Below are positions 8,954-17,865 of a DNA stretch of 64,000 nucleotides, piece after piece. Each line of letters opens with the position of its first letter. Position 1 is the first letter of the stretch. Position numbers and translations under genes: made by a program. The notes under the pieces are model-generated. The model saw nothing but the letters and a program-made list of their open reading frames with translations, was not told the origin of the DNA and did not search any database. The stretch is from Qipengyuania mesophila (GTDB lineage: Bacteria; Pseudomonadota; Alphaproteobacteria; Sphingomonadales; Sphingomonadaceae): the NCBI RefSeq assembly GCF_019711655.1, contig NZ_JAIGNU010000001.1:839501-903500 (forward strand). Reading direction: 5' to 3'.

Positions 8954-11334
8954 CAGGCTGCCGCCCGCTCAATCACGCGCGGAAGCCAGTCTTCGGGCAA
9001 GCGTCCCTTGTCGTCGCGCAGTTCGTCGAGAATGCGGATCGTCGTCTCGCGCCCCGACAGGATCGTGATGATGTCGGGCTCGTTGGACAGGTCCAGCCTC
9101 ACGACCACACTGTGCTGGCCGTGCTTGACGAGAAACGCACGTGACGTGTCGGGCAGGGTCCGCACGATCTGGTATTCGTGCTCGGTCAGGCCGAAGCCAT
9201 CCATGTAGGCTGCCGCCGGAGCTTTCGGATTGGCCATGAATATCTGCGTTGCGGCCTGTTCTACGATCGCCGAGGCGATGCGGCTGTCGAGCGCATCCTC
9301 AGCGCTCTGCGTGGCGAAGCCGACGATCCCGTTGCGCTTGCGGATGGTCTTTTCCCAGTCGCGGATGCGGCTGGTGAAGGCCTCGTCGTCGAGCGCCTTC
9401 CAGCCCTCGTCCACCACGATGATCGTCGGCGTCCCGTCGAGCCGCTCCTCGATACGGTGGAACAGGTACATCATAGTCGGCGTGCGCAGGGTCGGATCGT
9501 CGAGCAGGCGCGTCATGTCGAAGCCGACCACCTTCTGGTCGAGGTCGACGAGATCGTGCTCGTTGTCGAACAGCCAGGCCCGGTCGCCATTCCCCCACCA
9601 TGGGGCGAGGCGCGCGCCGAGATCGCCCGGATGCGGCCGCGCGCTGCCCTGGAGCAGCTGCGAGAAATAGGCGAGCCGGCGGAACTCTGCGGGAGCCTCC
9701 ATGCTCGCGTCGACCGCCGCGCGAATGCGCGAACGCTCCTCGGGGAGCAGGGCGATGTCGGGCTGGCTGACGAGTTGCCCGATCCATTCGGCGATGAACT
9801 GGCGGTTGGTCGGCGTGTCGGGCAGCTTGAGCGGATTGAACCCGCTCGGCACGCCCGTCCGCAGCTCGTCATAGCGCCCGCCGGTGGCGCGCAGGAACAG
9901 CTCGGCGCCGCGATCCTTGTCGAAGAAGACGATGCGCGGATCGTATTTGCGCGCCTGGGCGAGCAGGAAATTGAGCACCACGGTCTTGCCCGAGCCCGAC
10001 GGACCGATGACGGTGAAATTGCCCAGGTCGCCGTGGTGGAAGTTGAAGTGATAGGGGCCCGCGGCGCTGGTCTCGAGCACCGATACGGCGGGGCCCCAGT
10101 GGTTGTCGGCGGCGCGTCCGGTGGGGAAGTTATGCAGGCTGGCAAGGCTCGCGAAATTCTGGCTCGAGATCAGCGCGCGCCGGGCGATATACTTGAAATT
10201 GCCCGGAAACTGCGCCCAGAATGCGGGCTCGAGCGCCATATCCTCGCGGGTCGAGACGATGCCGATATCGGCGAGCGAGGCCTGCACTTCGGAGACATGG
10301 CTCGCCAATTCCCCCTCGCTGCTGCCGAAGACGGTCACGGTGAGGTGGTGCTCGCCGAAGATCGTGTGGCCGGAGGCGACCGCGTCGCGCGCCTCGGCCA
10401 ACTGGTTGCGCAGCGTGATCGCCTCGTCGTCCGCTGCGCGCATGCGGCGCAATGACAGGTTGATGCGCGAACTCGCGCTCTGCCGCTCGACGATGGCGAA
10501 GCTCTGCGACAGCTGCAGCTCGAAGGGCAGCCGCATGAGATCGTCGAGCATGCCCGCGGAAGTGTAGGCCGGATAATCCTTGATCGAGACGATCGCGGCG
10601 AAACGCGGCGGTAGCGCGCCGTCGCTCGACAGCTCGGCGCTTTCGGCCCCGAAGGTAATCCGGCGGCGCGGGATGTAGTGACCCAGATCGCCCTCGGTCA
10701 GCGCCATCGGCCGCGCGGGCCCATCGAGCAGCATCGAGAGGAATTCGAGCTGTTCGGAATAGAGCCCGCCCTTGTGCGTGTAGCTTTCGAGCACGCGCGC
10801 GCCATAGGCGCCGAGCGAGGCTTCGAGTGCCTCGACCGCGGCATCGAGCTGACGCAGATCGTCGCTCAGCATGGCCTCGCGCTCGGAGCGGGTGGTGCTG
10901 CGCAGCAGCCGCCCGATCCCGCTGACCTTGCCGCCCTTGCCCTGCAGTGGGCGCAGGACGACGGTGATGAAGAGCTGGTTCGAATAGAGCGCCTTACGTT
11001 CGAGCCGGGCGCGCCAGCGGCGGTCCAGCCCCGCGGAGAATTCGTCCGGAAAGCTGCCGTCGAGCGATGGCTCGACCTGGCGGCGGACGATGTGCTGGTA
11101 GATGGCGAAGCGCGAGGAGCCGAGCGCCTGGAGCATGCCGTCGCGCAAGGTCTCGCGATATTCGATATCCTCGGTATCGAGCGTCTCGAAGGCGAGCCCC
11201 TCGAGCTCGATCACCTGCATCAGCCGCCCGTCGCGCAGGCGGATCGTACGCCGGTCGATCTGCGCGGCATAGGGCAGGTGCCGGCCGACCGCCGCCTCGC
11301 GACTCCAGTCGCTGTTTCCGCCCCCCGCGTCCAT
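8953..11334 (-). CDS. virB4: VirB4/TrbE-family conjugal transfer ATPase
   Basis: About 793 residues. A Walker A motif GPSGSGKT lies near residue 444 (from this start) and a Walker B-type block IIVVDEGWKAL follows near residue 620, then the conserved FATQSAEDAL. VirB4 is the cytoplasmic ATPase that powers pilus assembly and substrate transfer. Two starts are possible: ATG at 11361 has no good ribosome site, whereas ATG at 11334 has AGAGAAG about 9 bases upstream, so 11334 is preferred. The N-terminal region (LPYAAQIDRRTIRLRDG) is as in other family members. All key motifs are intact, so the ATPase itself does not look decayed. Confidence 0.9.
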   Translation of the reverse strand: MDAGGGNSDWSREAAVGRHLPYAAQIDRRTIRLRDGRLMQVIELEGLAFETLDTEDIEYRETLRDGMLQALGSSRFAIYQHIVRRQVEPSLDGSFPDEFSAGLDRRWRARLERKALYSNQLFITVVLRPLQGKGGKVSGIGRLLRSTTRSEREAMLSDDLRQLDAAVEALEASLGAYGARVLESYTHKGGLYSEQLEFLSMLLDGPARPMALTEGDLGHYIPRRRITFGAESAELSSDGALPPRFAAIVSIKDYPAYTSAGMLDDLMRLPFELQLSQSFAIVERQSASSRINLSLRRMRAADDEAITLRNQLAEARDAVASGHTIFGEHHLTVTVFGSSEGELASHVSEVQASLADIGIVSTREDMALEPAFWAQFPGNFKYIARRALISSQNFASLASLHNFPTGRAADNHWGPAVSVLETSAAGPYHFNFHHGDLGNFTVIGPSGSGKTVVLNFLLAQARKYDPRIVFFDKDRGAELFLRATGGRYDELRTGVPSGFNPLKLPDTPTNRQFIAEWIGQLVSQPDIALLPEERSRIRAAVDASMEAPAEFRRLAYFSQLLQGSARPHPGDLGARLAPWWGNGDRAWLFDNEHDLVDLDQKVVGFDMTRLLDDPTLRTPTMMYLFHRIEERLDGTPTIIVVDEGWKALDDEAFTSRIRDWEKTIRKRNGIVGFATQSAEDALDSRIASAIVEQAATQIFMANPKAPAAAYMDGFGLTEHEYQIVRTLPDTSRAFLVKHGQHSVVVRLDLSNEPDIITILSGRETTIRILDELRDDKGRLPEDWLPRVIERAAA

Positions 11335-11361
11335 ATTCAAAGACTTCTCTCGCGAAGACAT

Positions 11362-11758
11362 TGTGGGGTCAAGCGCGATCTAGCTCTCAGGAACGTCATT
11401 ACTCTCCAAGCAAGCAAGTATGAATTCGGCAATGGAACTCGGCGCCCAGATCACGGTTCGACCGAAAAATGCCGATGGCACACCGAACGCTAGCAGACGA
11501 CCATCCGGCCTGTGTGTTTCTGGCAGCGCACTTCATCGCGGCATCAGGAGTCCATGGCATCGTTAAATGTCAACGAGCCCAAGTGTGTTTGTGTTCGCCC
11601 ATGGACCGGGCCAAGGGTCCGCTCGTCAGTTTGGCTTGAAGCCAAGGCACGCCACTCCGGCAATGCTAGATGCGCGGAAATGCAGACCTCACGAAGCAAC
11701 CGTTCGGGCACAATGTAATGCCCCCCGCTCACTTAAGGCGTCTTCCGATTCGAGATGG
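11362..11758. other. Gap between virB2 and virB4 with no intact virB3
   Basis: virB3, a small membrane protein of about 90-100 residues, normally sits here. None of the three minus-strand frames gives an intact VirB3. A short frame without a start (about 11390-11550, containing LLAFGVPSAFFG) faintly recalls the hydrophobic part of VirB3 but is closed upstream by a stop, and a 62-codon GTG-started frame (11544-11732) is not recognisable. The gene is either lost or too diverged to see by eye. Confidence 0.5.
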
Positions 11759-12109
11759 TCAACGCACGCCACCCTCGCCGACGGATGATGTGGCATCCGG
11801 TATCGCGGCCCCGGGATAAAGGTCATTTCGACGATCACCTGTATCAGGCGCGGCAAATAGAGGTGGTTGATCGACCGACGTCCGCGAAATTACGGGTTCA
11901 GTCTGATAGTCGGCCAATCCCGACAGTCCTTCGGCGACAAACCGAGCGCCAAAAACTATGAAACACCCAATGACGACCATCGCGCCCCTTTGATAGGGGA
12001 CGCGCCCTCTCAGCATGGAAATACCGGTGAAGGCCACGGCAAGGGTTGCGATCGAAACCGCGACCGCACCCGTCAGGAGTTCCGAAATCCAAAGGAGCGC
12101 TTCGACCAT
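11759..12109 (-). CDS. virB2: VirB2/TrbC-family pilin-like protein
   Basis: 116 residues. The first 65 carry the two hydrophobic helices of the family joined by a short basic loop (SIATLAVAFTGISMLRG, then VPYQRG, then AMVVIGCFIVFGARFVAEGL). This is the mature core of VirB2 pilins. It lacks the long N-terminal leader many family members have and carries about 45 extra polar residues at the C-terminus. The ribosome site is weak. It lies 400 bases upstream of virB4 on the same strand, as expected for a virB2-(virB3)-virB4 order. Confidence 0.7.
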   Translation of the reverse strand: MVEALLWISELLTGAVAVSIATLAVAFTGISMLRGRVPYQRGAMVVIGCFIVFGARFVAEGLSGLADYQTEPVISRTSVDQPPLFAAPDTGDRRNDLYPGAAIPDATSSVGEGGVR

Positions 12110-12462
12110 CTCTGAGATATGCCACCCAGGGCGATACGCCGTCTAGTATCCATGGCAAGCTTTGTTCTTCCGCGATACAAATCAAACTCATCATTGGCGA
12201 CGGAACAACGGCGCATCGTGATGAGACGCTGGTGTCCCTATTGCGCGAAGCGACGGCGTTCAGGGAGGAAGTACTGTCAGCAACAAATCTGTCCATCGCG
12301 AAGGTCGCCGCATCCAGCTCGCTGCCGCAAGCGGATGAGCCGACTGTTCCGTCTCTCGGGGATCGCGTAGGCCTCGCCTGACTGGAGGATGCATCGCGCG
12401 AAGTTCCCACCGCCAAGGTTGAACCTGAGCTTCTGCGGTTGCTGTCCCGGTGGAACGTGCAA

Positions 12463-12546
12463 TCATTCGTCGAGCGGTCCGAAAAGAGCGATACGAGACC
12501 GGGTGACCTTCACGCCTTCGCGAATGAAATAGTGCTCTTGCGACAT
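12463..12546 (-). pseudogene. Possible small gene interrupted by an in-frame stop
   Basis: ATG at 12546 preceded by GAGGAAG at good spacing; 27 codons, then TGA, after which the same frame continues open for about 60 codons to a second TGA near 12277. Either this is a 27-residue peptide or the first part of a broken gene of about 90 codons. The product is not recognised. Confidence 0.3.
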
Positions 12547-12657
12547 GATGACTTCCTCTTCGACTCGGATCAGAGGTCATTACGCATTCCGCTCTTGCTG
12601 CACTTTGATCGCCGTCACGCCGTATAAAATATACTGCCACACGCGGGCAGACTGTCA

Positions 12658-12681
12658 CCCCGGACCGTGTCTTGTCCGGGG
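12658..12681. repeat. Palindromic GC-rich repeat (CCCCGGAC ... GTCCGGGG)
   Basis: Perfect 8-bp arms around an 8-base loop, preceded by TCA. Similar CCCCGGAC/GTCCGGGG palindromes are common intergenic repeats in Sphingomonadales (recollection, not checked). There is no T tract, so a terminator role is unlikely. Confidence 0.5.
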
Positions 12682-12945
12682 CTTTCGCCCTTCGCTCGGA
12701 CTTGGTCAGGAGGTCCTGTGGCGCGGGTCGAGACGATTTCGGCCACCACGTTCAATTTGCATTTCTTGCTCGCTCCTGACTACTGTGCCGGTAAGGATCG
12801 AAATCTATGCCGACTGTCTCCGCTGTCGCGAAGTTTGTTGCGATCCCACTCCAATGACCGCGCTGGACCGCGATCGTCATCTTTGCTTCTTCCGCCATGG
12901 AAGCACTCCCCATCCGGACGCCGGTCACAAGAGAGAAGGCCTGAT

Positions 12946-13599
12946 ATGGATGAAGCGGAACGACTGAGCGCCTTATCATCGTTCTTCGCGTGCAGCGCGG
13001 CCGAGGCAAAGCGTCTCGACGACGCGATGAGGTTTGTGGTCTATCGCCACAATCAGGCCTTGATTCATCAGGGCGATCTCGGCGCCAAGGTGTGGATCGT
13101 CCTCGAGGGCCAGGCTCAGCTGAAAGTCATCGGTAGCGACGGACAGGTCCAACTGCTGATGGCGCACGGCCCTGGAGAACTTTTCGGCGCGTTGCCCAAC
13201 GAACGGGTGTTCGTGTCAGACGTTATTGCCCGTGATGATATTGCCGTGCTTGAAATCTCCTCCAAGGATCTCGGTGCGCTGGTCCAAGAGGAGACACGGA
13301 TCGGGAGCGGGCTCGCAATGATTCTCGCCCGACAATATCATGCCGCGCTCGATCGAATGGCGGCTCGCATCACTCTGTCGGCCACCGGCCGGGTCTGCGC
13401 AGAACTCCTTAACGCGGCAGGAAGTGGCGATTGTATCTCGCCGCCGCCGGTCGTCGCAGCATTGGGGCTGATGGCGCAGACGACCCGCGAGACTGCGTCA
13501 CGGACCGTCAATGGCCTCGAACGTCGCGGCATCGTCCAGCGCGAAGCAGACAAGCTGACCATCGTGTCGCGCCGCATGCTCGAAGAGCTGATCGTCTAG
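12946..13599 (+). CDS. Crp/Fnr-family transcriptional regulator
   Basis: 217 residues. ATG at 12946 is preceded by GAGAAGG at good distance; the frame extends upstream without a credible start. Residues about 10-120 form a cyclic-nucleotide-type sensor fold (HQGDLGAKVWIVLEGQAQLKVI, GPGELFGALP), and residues 150-215 a winged helix of the Crp type (MAQTTRETASRTVNGLERRGIV). No cluster of cysteines is present, so it is not an FNR-type iron-sulphur sensor. The ligand is unknown. Its stop codon overlaps the stop of the convergent TPR gene (13596-13599, CTAG). Confidence 0.8.
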   Translation: MDEAERLSALSSFFACSAAEAKRLDDAMRFVVYRHNQALIHQGDLGAKVWIVLEGQAQLKVIGSDGQVQLLMAHGPGELFGALPNERVFVSDVIARDDIAVLEISSKDLGALVQEETRIGSGLAMILARQYHAALDRMAARITLSATGRVCAELLNAAGSGDCISPPPVVAALGLMAQTTRETASRTVNGLERRGIVQREADKLTIVSRRMLEELIV

Positions 13600-15101
13600 C
13601 CAATACTCCAGATCGGCTCGCGGCCGGACGGCAGAAGCAGCTCGCCCAGCTCTTCGATCGTCCCGCCCCACCCAGCCCGGATCAACGCCATGGCCGTGGC
13701 TTCATCGGCAACGACCGTTCCGGGGGTCGCCACGGCGGCGAGACCCGCGGCGCGCTGCAACACGGGAGCGGAGGGATCATTCGGGTTGCATGGAGCGAGG
13801 ACGATCGCAACCTGCGCGCCATCGCCGCCATCGGCCAGGTCCTTCGCCAGCTTTCCTGCCTCGGCGAGGTCGTCATGGAGGGACCAGTGCCCACCCAAAT
13901 ACCCATGCCGTTGCACGTCGCGCCGCGCGGGCGGCGTTCCTGCCGGCCCGTCGGCGTCGCGTGCCCAGACCAGTATCTGCAGCCGCTGGTGGGTCGGCGC
14001 CGACCTGAGCACTGTCTCGCCAGCACGGACGCCTTCGATGATCGTGAGTGGGCGGCCGCGGCCGCGCCACGATGCCAGTTGCGGGCGCAAACTCTCGCCT
14101 TTGCCCACCACGGTGATCGCGCCGGCCCGGCTCTCGAGCACTCGCGCGTTGCGGACCGCTCTTCCCATCGCGACCAGATCGGCATATTCGACCGCGAGCG
14201 GTAGCTCCGGATCGTCCAGCCCGTAAACCGTTGCGCTGGTTGCCTGCGCCAGCGCTGCGTCGAACCGCTCCAGCCAGTGATCGCCGAAAGCCGCTACCGA
14301 AAGCCGGCGGAACTGATCGATGGGAAGCGGCAGCACGACGTGCAGTTCAGCCGCGGGGCAATCGGCATCGCGCCAGGCGATGAAAGCCTCGGCGAACAGC
14401 AGGTCCGACCCGGCTGCGAGGGCGCCGTAGGCAAAGCCCGGTCTCTCGCTGGCGATGTAATGCTCGATTGCCTCGGAGACCGCGCGCGTATCGGGCGCGA
14501 GCCGGGCAATGCCGCTGAAATGAACGCTGGGCGGCGGGCGGTGCGCATCGAGCCAATTTGCACCCAGGCCCTTTTCGGCCAGGATCAGTTCGAATTGCGC
14601 GAGCGTTGCAGCATGATCTTCCCATGCCTGCGGCTGCCTTGCGATAGCCTCGCGCAGCGCTGCACGCGCTTCCTCCTCCCGATCGAGCAGCAGCAGCGCC
14701 TCGCTTCGCGTGGCCGCGCGCCAATAGGGGGTTTCGCCTTCCTCGGGGTCGGACTCGATCAGGTCGAGCACTTGTCGGGCGAACCGTTGCGCCTGCGCCG
14801 GCTTGCCGGCGAAGAGCGAAAGCGATGCGGCGTTGATCAGCGGATAGCTCGCTCCGGAAAGGCCCGCGGCCTTGGCGTAGAGTTGCGCCGACTGATCGAA
14901 CAGCCGTGCGCGCTCCGCCCCAGTGGTCGCGCGTTTGGCCCGATCCTTGACCAGTCGCGCCTGCAAGCTGAGCGCTTTGTCATCGCTGTCGGAATCGAGC
15001 AGGCCGTGCTGCGCCATCAACGACCACGCCCGCTCGGGCGAACCGGAGCGGGCGAGGCGCAGGAGCTGTGTATACGGGCTGAGCAAGGTACTAGCGGCCA
15101 A
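13596..15101 (-). CDS. TPR protein with possible SLOG-like nucleotide-binding domain; third gene of TIR operon
   Basis: 501 residues from a TTG start (GGTGG 8 bases upstream). Residues about 1-180 are alpha-helical TPR-like repeats (AQLYAKAAGLSGASYPLINAA, ATRSEALLLLDREEEARAAL). From about residue 190 a Rossmann-like region begins: SVHFSGIARLAPDTR, YGALAAGSDLLFAEAFIAW, then ELHVVLPLPIDQFRRLSV. The small-residue turn followed by a helix and a VLP strand resembles the SLOG/LOG nucleotide-binding folds, but that is inferred from pattern only. It starts 3 bases after the stop of the unknown gene at 15105, so it belongs to the TIR operon. Confidence 0.6.
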   Translation of the reverse strand: MAASTLLSPYTQLLRLARSGSPERAWSLMAQHGLLDSDSDDKALSLQARLVKDRAKRATTGAERARLFDQSAQLYAKAAGLSGASYPLINAASLSLFAGKPAQAQRFARQVLDLIESDPEEGETPYWRAATRSEALLLLDREEEARAALREAIARQPQAWEDHAATLAQFELILAEKGLGANWLDAHRPPPSVHFSGIARLAPDTRAVSEAIEHYIASERPGFAYGALAAGSDLLFAEAFIAWRDADCPAAELHVVLPLPIDQFRRLSVAAFGDHWLERFDAALAQATSATVYGLDDPELPLAVEYADLVAMGRAVRNARVLESRAGAITVVGKGESLRPQLASWRGRGRPLTIIEGVRAGETVLRSAPTHQRLQILVWARDADGPAGTPPARRDVQRHGYLGGHWSLHDDLAEAGKLAKDLADGGDGAQVAIVLAPCNPNDPSAPVLQRAAGLAAVATPGTVVADEATAMALIRAGWGGTIEELGELLLPSGREPIWSIG

Positions 15102-15104
15102 GCG

Positions 15105-15749
15105 TCAGGCCACCAGGATCAGGCTGGAACCCGATGGCGGATGGATGCCACCGTGGTTCTTATCGTCCGTCAGGTGGTTGGCTCGTTCGCGATGCCGACG
15201 TTCTTGTTTGCGAACCGCTTCCTTTCGCTTGTGACGCGGATCCTTGAAAACAGGCGAAACACCGTCGGTATCGACGAAATCGAACATGATCGGCAATCGC
15301 GCGATTGCATGGTGATTATTGGCTCCGCCGATATCGGCAACTGCATCTGGGATATTGATTTCAAAGGAGCAAATGAGACCCGCCACACCATTGTTAGGAT
15401 GGAGCTTGCATGCCCTGACGATCTTCTTGGAACCGTTGCGCTTTACGTTGAGATCGACAACCTTCTTATCGCCAAACACAGTTACCGGATTCGTGATGGG
15501 CAGTCGAACGAATACCAATCCTTCCGTGTTGGGCGCGAAGAGCATGTTGAAGTTTTCTCTAGCATGCATCTTGGTAACATCCTCCCATTCTTGTGTATTT
15601 GGCCCTTTTTCGATTTCAGCTGCTGCGGCTGACCGACTCATCGGATCACCCCGGAATTTGTAGACGTAGCCGAACACCGCAAAGCCATCTGCAGGTTGCT
15701 CCACCTGGAATAGATAGATGTTGTCGTATGTCTTTTCTGCCTTGCTCAT
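15105..15749 (-). CDS. Unknown protein, middle gene of the TIR-TPR operon
   Basis: 214 residues, start supported by GGAGGA 8 bases upstream. Not recognised. The N-terminal 160 residues look like a compact mixed fold (YLFQVEQPADGFAVFGYVYKF, GLVFVRLPITNPVTVFG, GLICSFEINIPDAV). The last 50 residues are strongly basic and polar (KDPRHKRKEAVRKQERRHRERAN is the core of it, followed by a His/Gly/Pro tail), suggesting a nucleic-acid or membrane-surface contact. No signal peptide or membrane helix. Spacing of 3 bases on either side shows it is co-transcribed with the TIR and TPR genes, but its role is unknown. Confidence 0.6.
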   Translation of the reverse strand: MSKAEKTYDNIYLFQVEQPADGFAVFGYVYKFRGDPMSRSAAAAEIEKGPNTQEWEDVTKMHARENFNMLFAPNTEGLVFVRLPITNPVTVFGDKKVVDLNVKRNGSKKIVRACKLHPNNGVAGLICSFEINIPDAVADIGGANNHHAIARLPIMFDFVDTDGVSPVFKDPRHKRKEAVRKQERRHRERANHLTDDKNHGGIHPPSGSSLILVA

Positions 15750-15752
15750 CTC

Positions 15753-17303
15753 TCACTCCTCCAGCTTGGTGCGATAGTTCTCGAGGCTCGATCGCCAGTC
15801 CGCATGGTCGGGATCGAGGCGCGTCAGTTGCCGGGCGATGTCCATCGCCGTCGTCAGCATCGCGCGGCGGGTCGGGGGCGCTTCGAACGAGGCGAGATAG
15901 CCGTAAATTTCCATCCGCTGCGCCGTGATCTTGCGGTTATCCGGGTTTTGTGCCGCCAGTCGGTCGGTCAGTTGCAGCGTTTCGCGCCGCACGCCTTGCG
16001 CCTCGTCGCGCCGCCCCGCCTGTTCCAGCGCGACGCTGTGCCACATGAGGTTGAAGGCCAGGTCGTAGGGCGTACGTGATGCGACATCGTCCCGCTTCGC
16101 AAGCGCCTGCCCCAATTCGATAGCAATCCGACACTTGGTGAGCGTCTCTTCGTCGACTGCCTTGTTCAGGACATCGATCGCGCAGAGATTTCCGGCGACC
16201 AGCGTCGTCGTGCGCTGCCATTCGGTGTTTCGACTCTTCCACGCCTGCACCTTCGATAACAGCGTCCAGCTCTTCCGAAGATCGATCTCCGCTTGCTCGC
16301 CATTCCCTTCAGCCTGCGAGAGAACCGCCAGGCGATTGAGGCTCAACGCATGATCGAACTGACGCCCGGGATCGGTCGGGTCTTCGTCGAGCAGGCCGAG
16401 CGTCGTACGCGCCCGCTCCTCGAGATTGCGCCGCGCCAGGCCGAAGTCCTTGCGGGACATGGCGTCTTCGCCGAGCCTGCCAATTACCCGTGCCCGGCGC
16501 TCGAGGCTTTCGGGTGACAGCGATTCCAGGCTTTGCTGGTCCTCGTAATACGACAGCGCGCGCTTGTTCACGCGGGACATCACCGCAACCCCGGCCGCTC
16601 CGTCGAGATCCTCGCGCAGGTCGGTCAGCATGTATTCGATCAGCCCTTCGGCCTCGGCCTGCTGCCGCTGCGCTTCGCCGCGCGCCTTGAATGCGATTAT
16701 CGTCATCACACCCATGGCTAGGGCAACCGCCGCGACCAGGCCCGTGACGGCCATCACGCGTCTCACCTGCCTTTGGCTGTCGCGCTGCACCAGCGCGTCG
16801 AGCGGGACACCTACCAAGCCGGCTACGACCTTGAGAAAACCGAGCCGCGCTCCATCCCCATTCTTGCGAAGGTCCGCCGCCAGCGGCTCTCCGCTGGCGC
16901 GCAGCGAAGCGGGCAAGGCCTCCTCCGGCTCACCGCGCAACAGCGCCGCCAGGATCGGCCGGTCGGGGTGCAGTTCGCGAAACAGTTCGATCTCGCGCGC
17001 AACCCAGCGTGAGAGTTTGGCATCGGGCGAACACAGAACGATCAGGGCCTGCGACGCGGCCAGCGCCTGCCGCACGACGGCCGAAAGATCCGTCGCCGCG
17101 GGAAGATCCTCGCGGTCGCGAAAAACCTTGCCGATCCGTCCATCCCGCATTCCTCCCTCAGAGGGCTGCCGCAAATGCCTTGGCAGGCGATAGTTTTCGA
17201 GTCGGCGATGCAGCCGCTGCGCCGCTAACTTGTCGGCGTGGCAATAGCTGAGGAAAGCTCGAAACGACGGCGTGGCGGAACTGGTTCCCTCGCTGGACCG
17301 CAC
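15753..17303 (-). CDS. TIR domain-membrane-TPR protein
   Basis: 516 residues from a GTG start with GGAGG 7 bases upstream. Residues about 14-150 are a TIR domain: FRAFLSYCHADK, the VFRDREDL loop, LIVLCSPDAKLSRWVAREIELF. Glu104 in WVARE lies where TIR NADases have their catalytic glutamate, so NAD cleavage is possible. A membrane helix follows (about 182-204), then TPR-like helices to the C-terminus. TIR proteins of this layout occur widely in alphaproteobacteria; some bacterial TIRs act in antiphage signalling, others in host interaction. It is the first gene of an operon with 15105-15749 and 13596-15101. Confidence 0.8.
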   Translation of the reverse strand: MRSSEGTSSATPSFRAFLSYCHADKLAAQRLHRRLENYRLPRHLRQPSEGGMRDGRIGKVFRDREDLPAATDLSAVVRQALAASQALIVLCSPDAKLSRWVAREIELFRELHPDRPILAALLRGEPEEALPASLRASGEPLAADLRKNGDGARLGFLKVVAGLVGVPLDALVQRDSQRQVRRVMAVTGLVAAVALAMGVMTIIAFKARGEAQRQQAEAEGLIEYMLTDLREDLDGAAGVAVMSRVNKRALSYYEDQQSLESLSPESLERRARVIGRLGEDAMSRKDFGLARRNLEERARTTLGLLDEDPTDPGRQFDHALSLNRLAVLSQAEGNGEQAEIDLRKSWTLLSKVQAWKSRNTEWQRTTTLVAGNLCAIDVLNKAVDEETLTKCRIAIELGQALAKRDDVASRTPYDLAFNLMWHSVALEQAGRRDEAQGVRRETLQLTDRLAAQNPDNRKITAQRMEIYGYLASFEAPPTRRAMLTTAMDIARQLTRLDPDHADWRSSLENYRTKLEE

Positions 17304-17766
17304 TTGTTGGCCTCCGCGTACCGCTCAACATCCTTAGGTAGGCAAGCGCAAACTATAGTATCTCTAATCTGAATGCCATGGCCGTTCATTTGGCCGATGG
17401 ACAATCTGTTGCTGGAGCAGCTTTATGCCTGACGTGAGAAGCCTTGGCTCTCGACGGGTTTTTAGTTCCCATTCGGTGCCGCTTCTGGCCATTGCGAATA
17501 GGCGGATATCAGAATCCACGAACTCCCCTTCACATAATCCACGATCTCTGATTTCTTGGAAAAGACGCCGTGATATTGATCATGAGCAGAAGATTCATCT
17601 TGTGTTGAAAATCAGATCGAATGGTCTCACGTCGTCTGAGGACGTAGGTGAGTTCTGACCGGTTGATTCTTGAGAGACAGCTCGATGCGTCCCAAACAGG
17701 ACCCAAGCGCGCGAACAGCCGAACAGCCTTTCCGCAGTGAGTGTCGATTCTTGCTTCTGGAAGTGG
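17304..17766. other. Intergenic region, no recognised gene
   Basis: 463 bases that are visibly AT-richer than the surroundings. A 77-codon plus-strand frame (17425-17658) has no ribosome site and no recognisable product. Probably holds the promoter of the TIR operon and decayed sequence. Confidence 0.5.
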
Positions 17767-17842
17767 TGGTGCCGCTTACAGGACTCGAACCTGTGACCCC
17801 ATCATTACGAATGATGTGCTCTACCAACTGAGCTAAAGCGGC
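17767..17842 (-). tRNA. tRNA-Thr (CGT anticodon)
   Basis: Complete cloverleaf read on the minus strand: acceptor GCCGCTT paired with AAGCGGC, D-arm TAGCTCAGTTGGTAGAGCA, anticodon loop TTCGTAA with anticodon CGT, T-arm GGTTCGAGTCC, discriminator A and an encoded CCA. It lies 23 bases from the left attachment repeat of the island, so before insertion it stood directly behind tRNA-Cys. Confidence 0.95.
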
Positions 17843-17865
17843 ACTCGTCGCTGACAAGCGAGAAG

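Larger units (their letters stand above)
12110..12945. other. Gene-poor region upstream of virB2 and the Crp-type regulator
   Basis: 836 bases without a convincing gene. A minus-strand ATG at 12546 has a good ribosome site (GAGGAAG) and encodes 27 residues (MSQEHYFIREGVKV...) up to a TGA at 12463; the same frame then stays open to about 12277 (LRFNLGGGNFARCIL), so this may be a small gene broken by a stop codon. A palindromic repeat sits at 12658-12681. Otherwise nothing was recognised. Confidence 0.45.

Noticed and set aside
9178..10455. 425-codon plus-strand frame over virB4
   Set aside because: Antisense shadow of the VirB4 ATPase, Walker motifs lie on the other strand.
14277..15632. 451-codon plus-strand frame across the TIR operon
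   Set aside because: It crosses two minus-strand genes with good ribosome sites and has no family features.
17425..17658. 77-codon plus-strand frame before tRNA-Thr
   Set aside because: No ribosome site, odd composition and no recognisable product.
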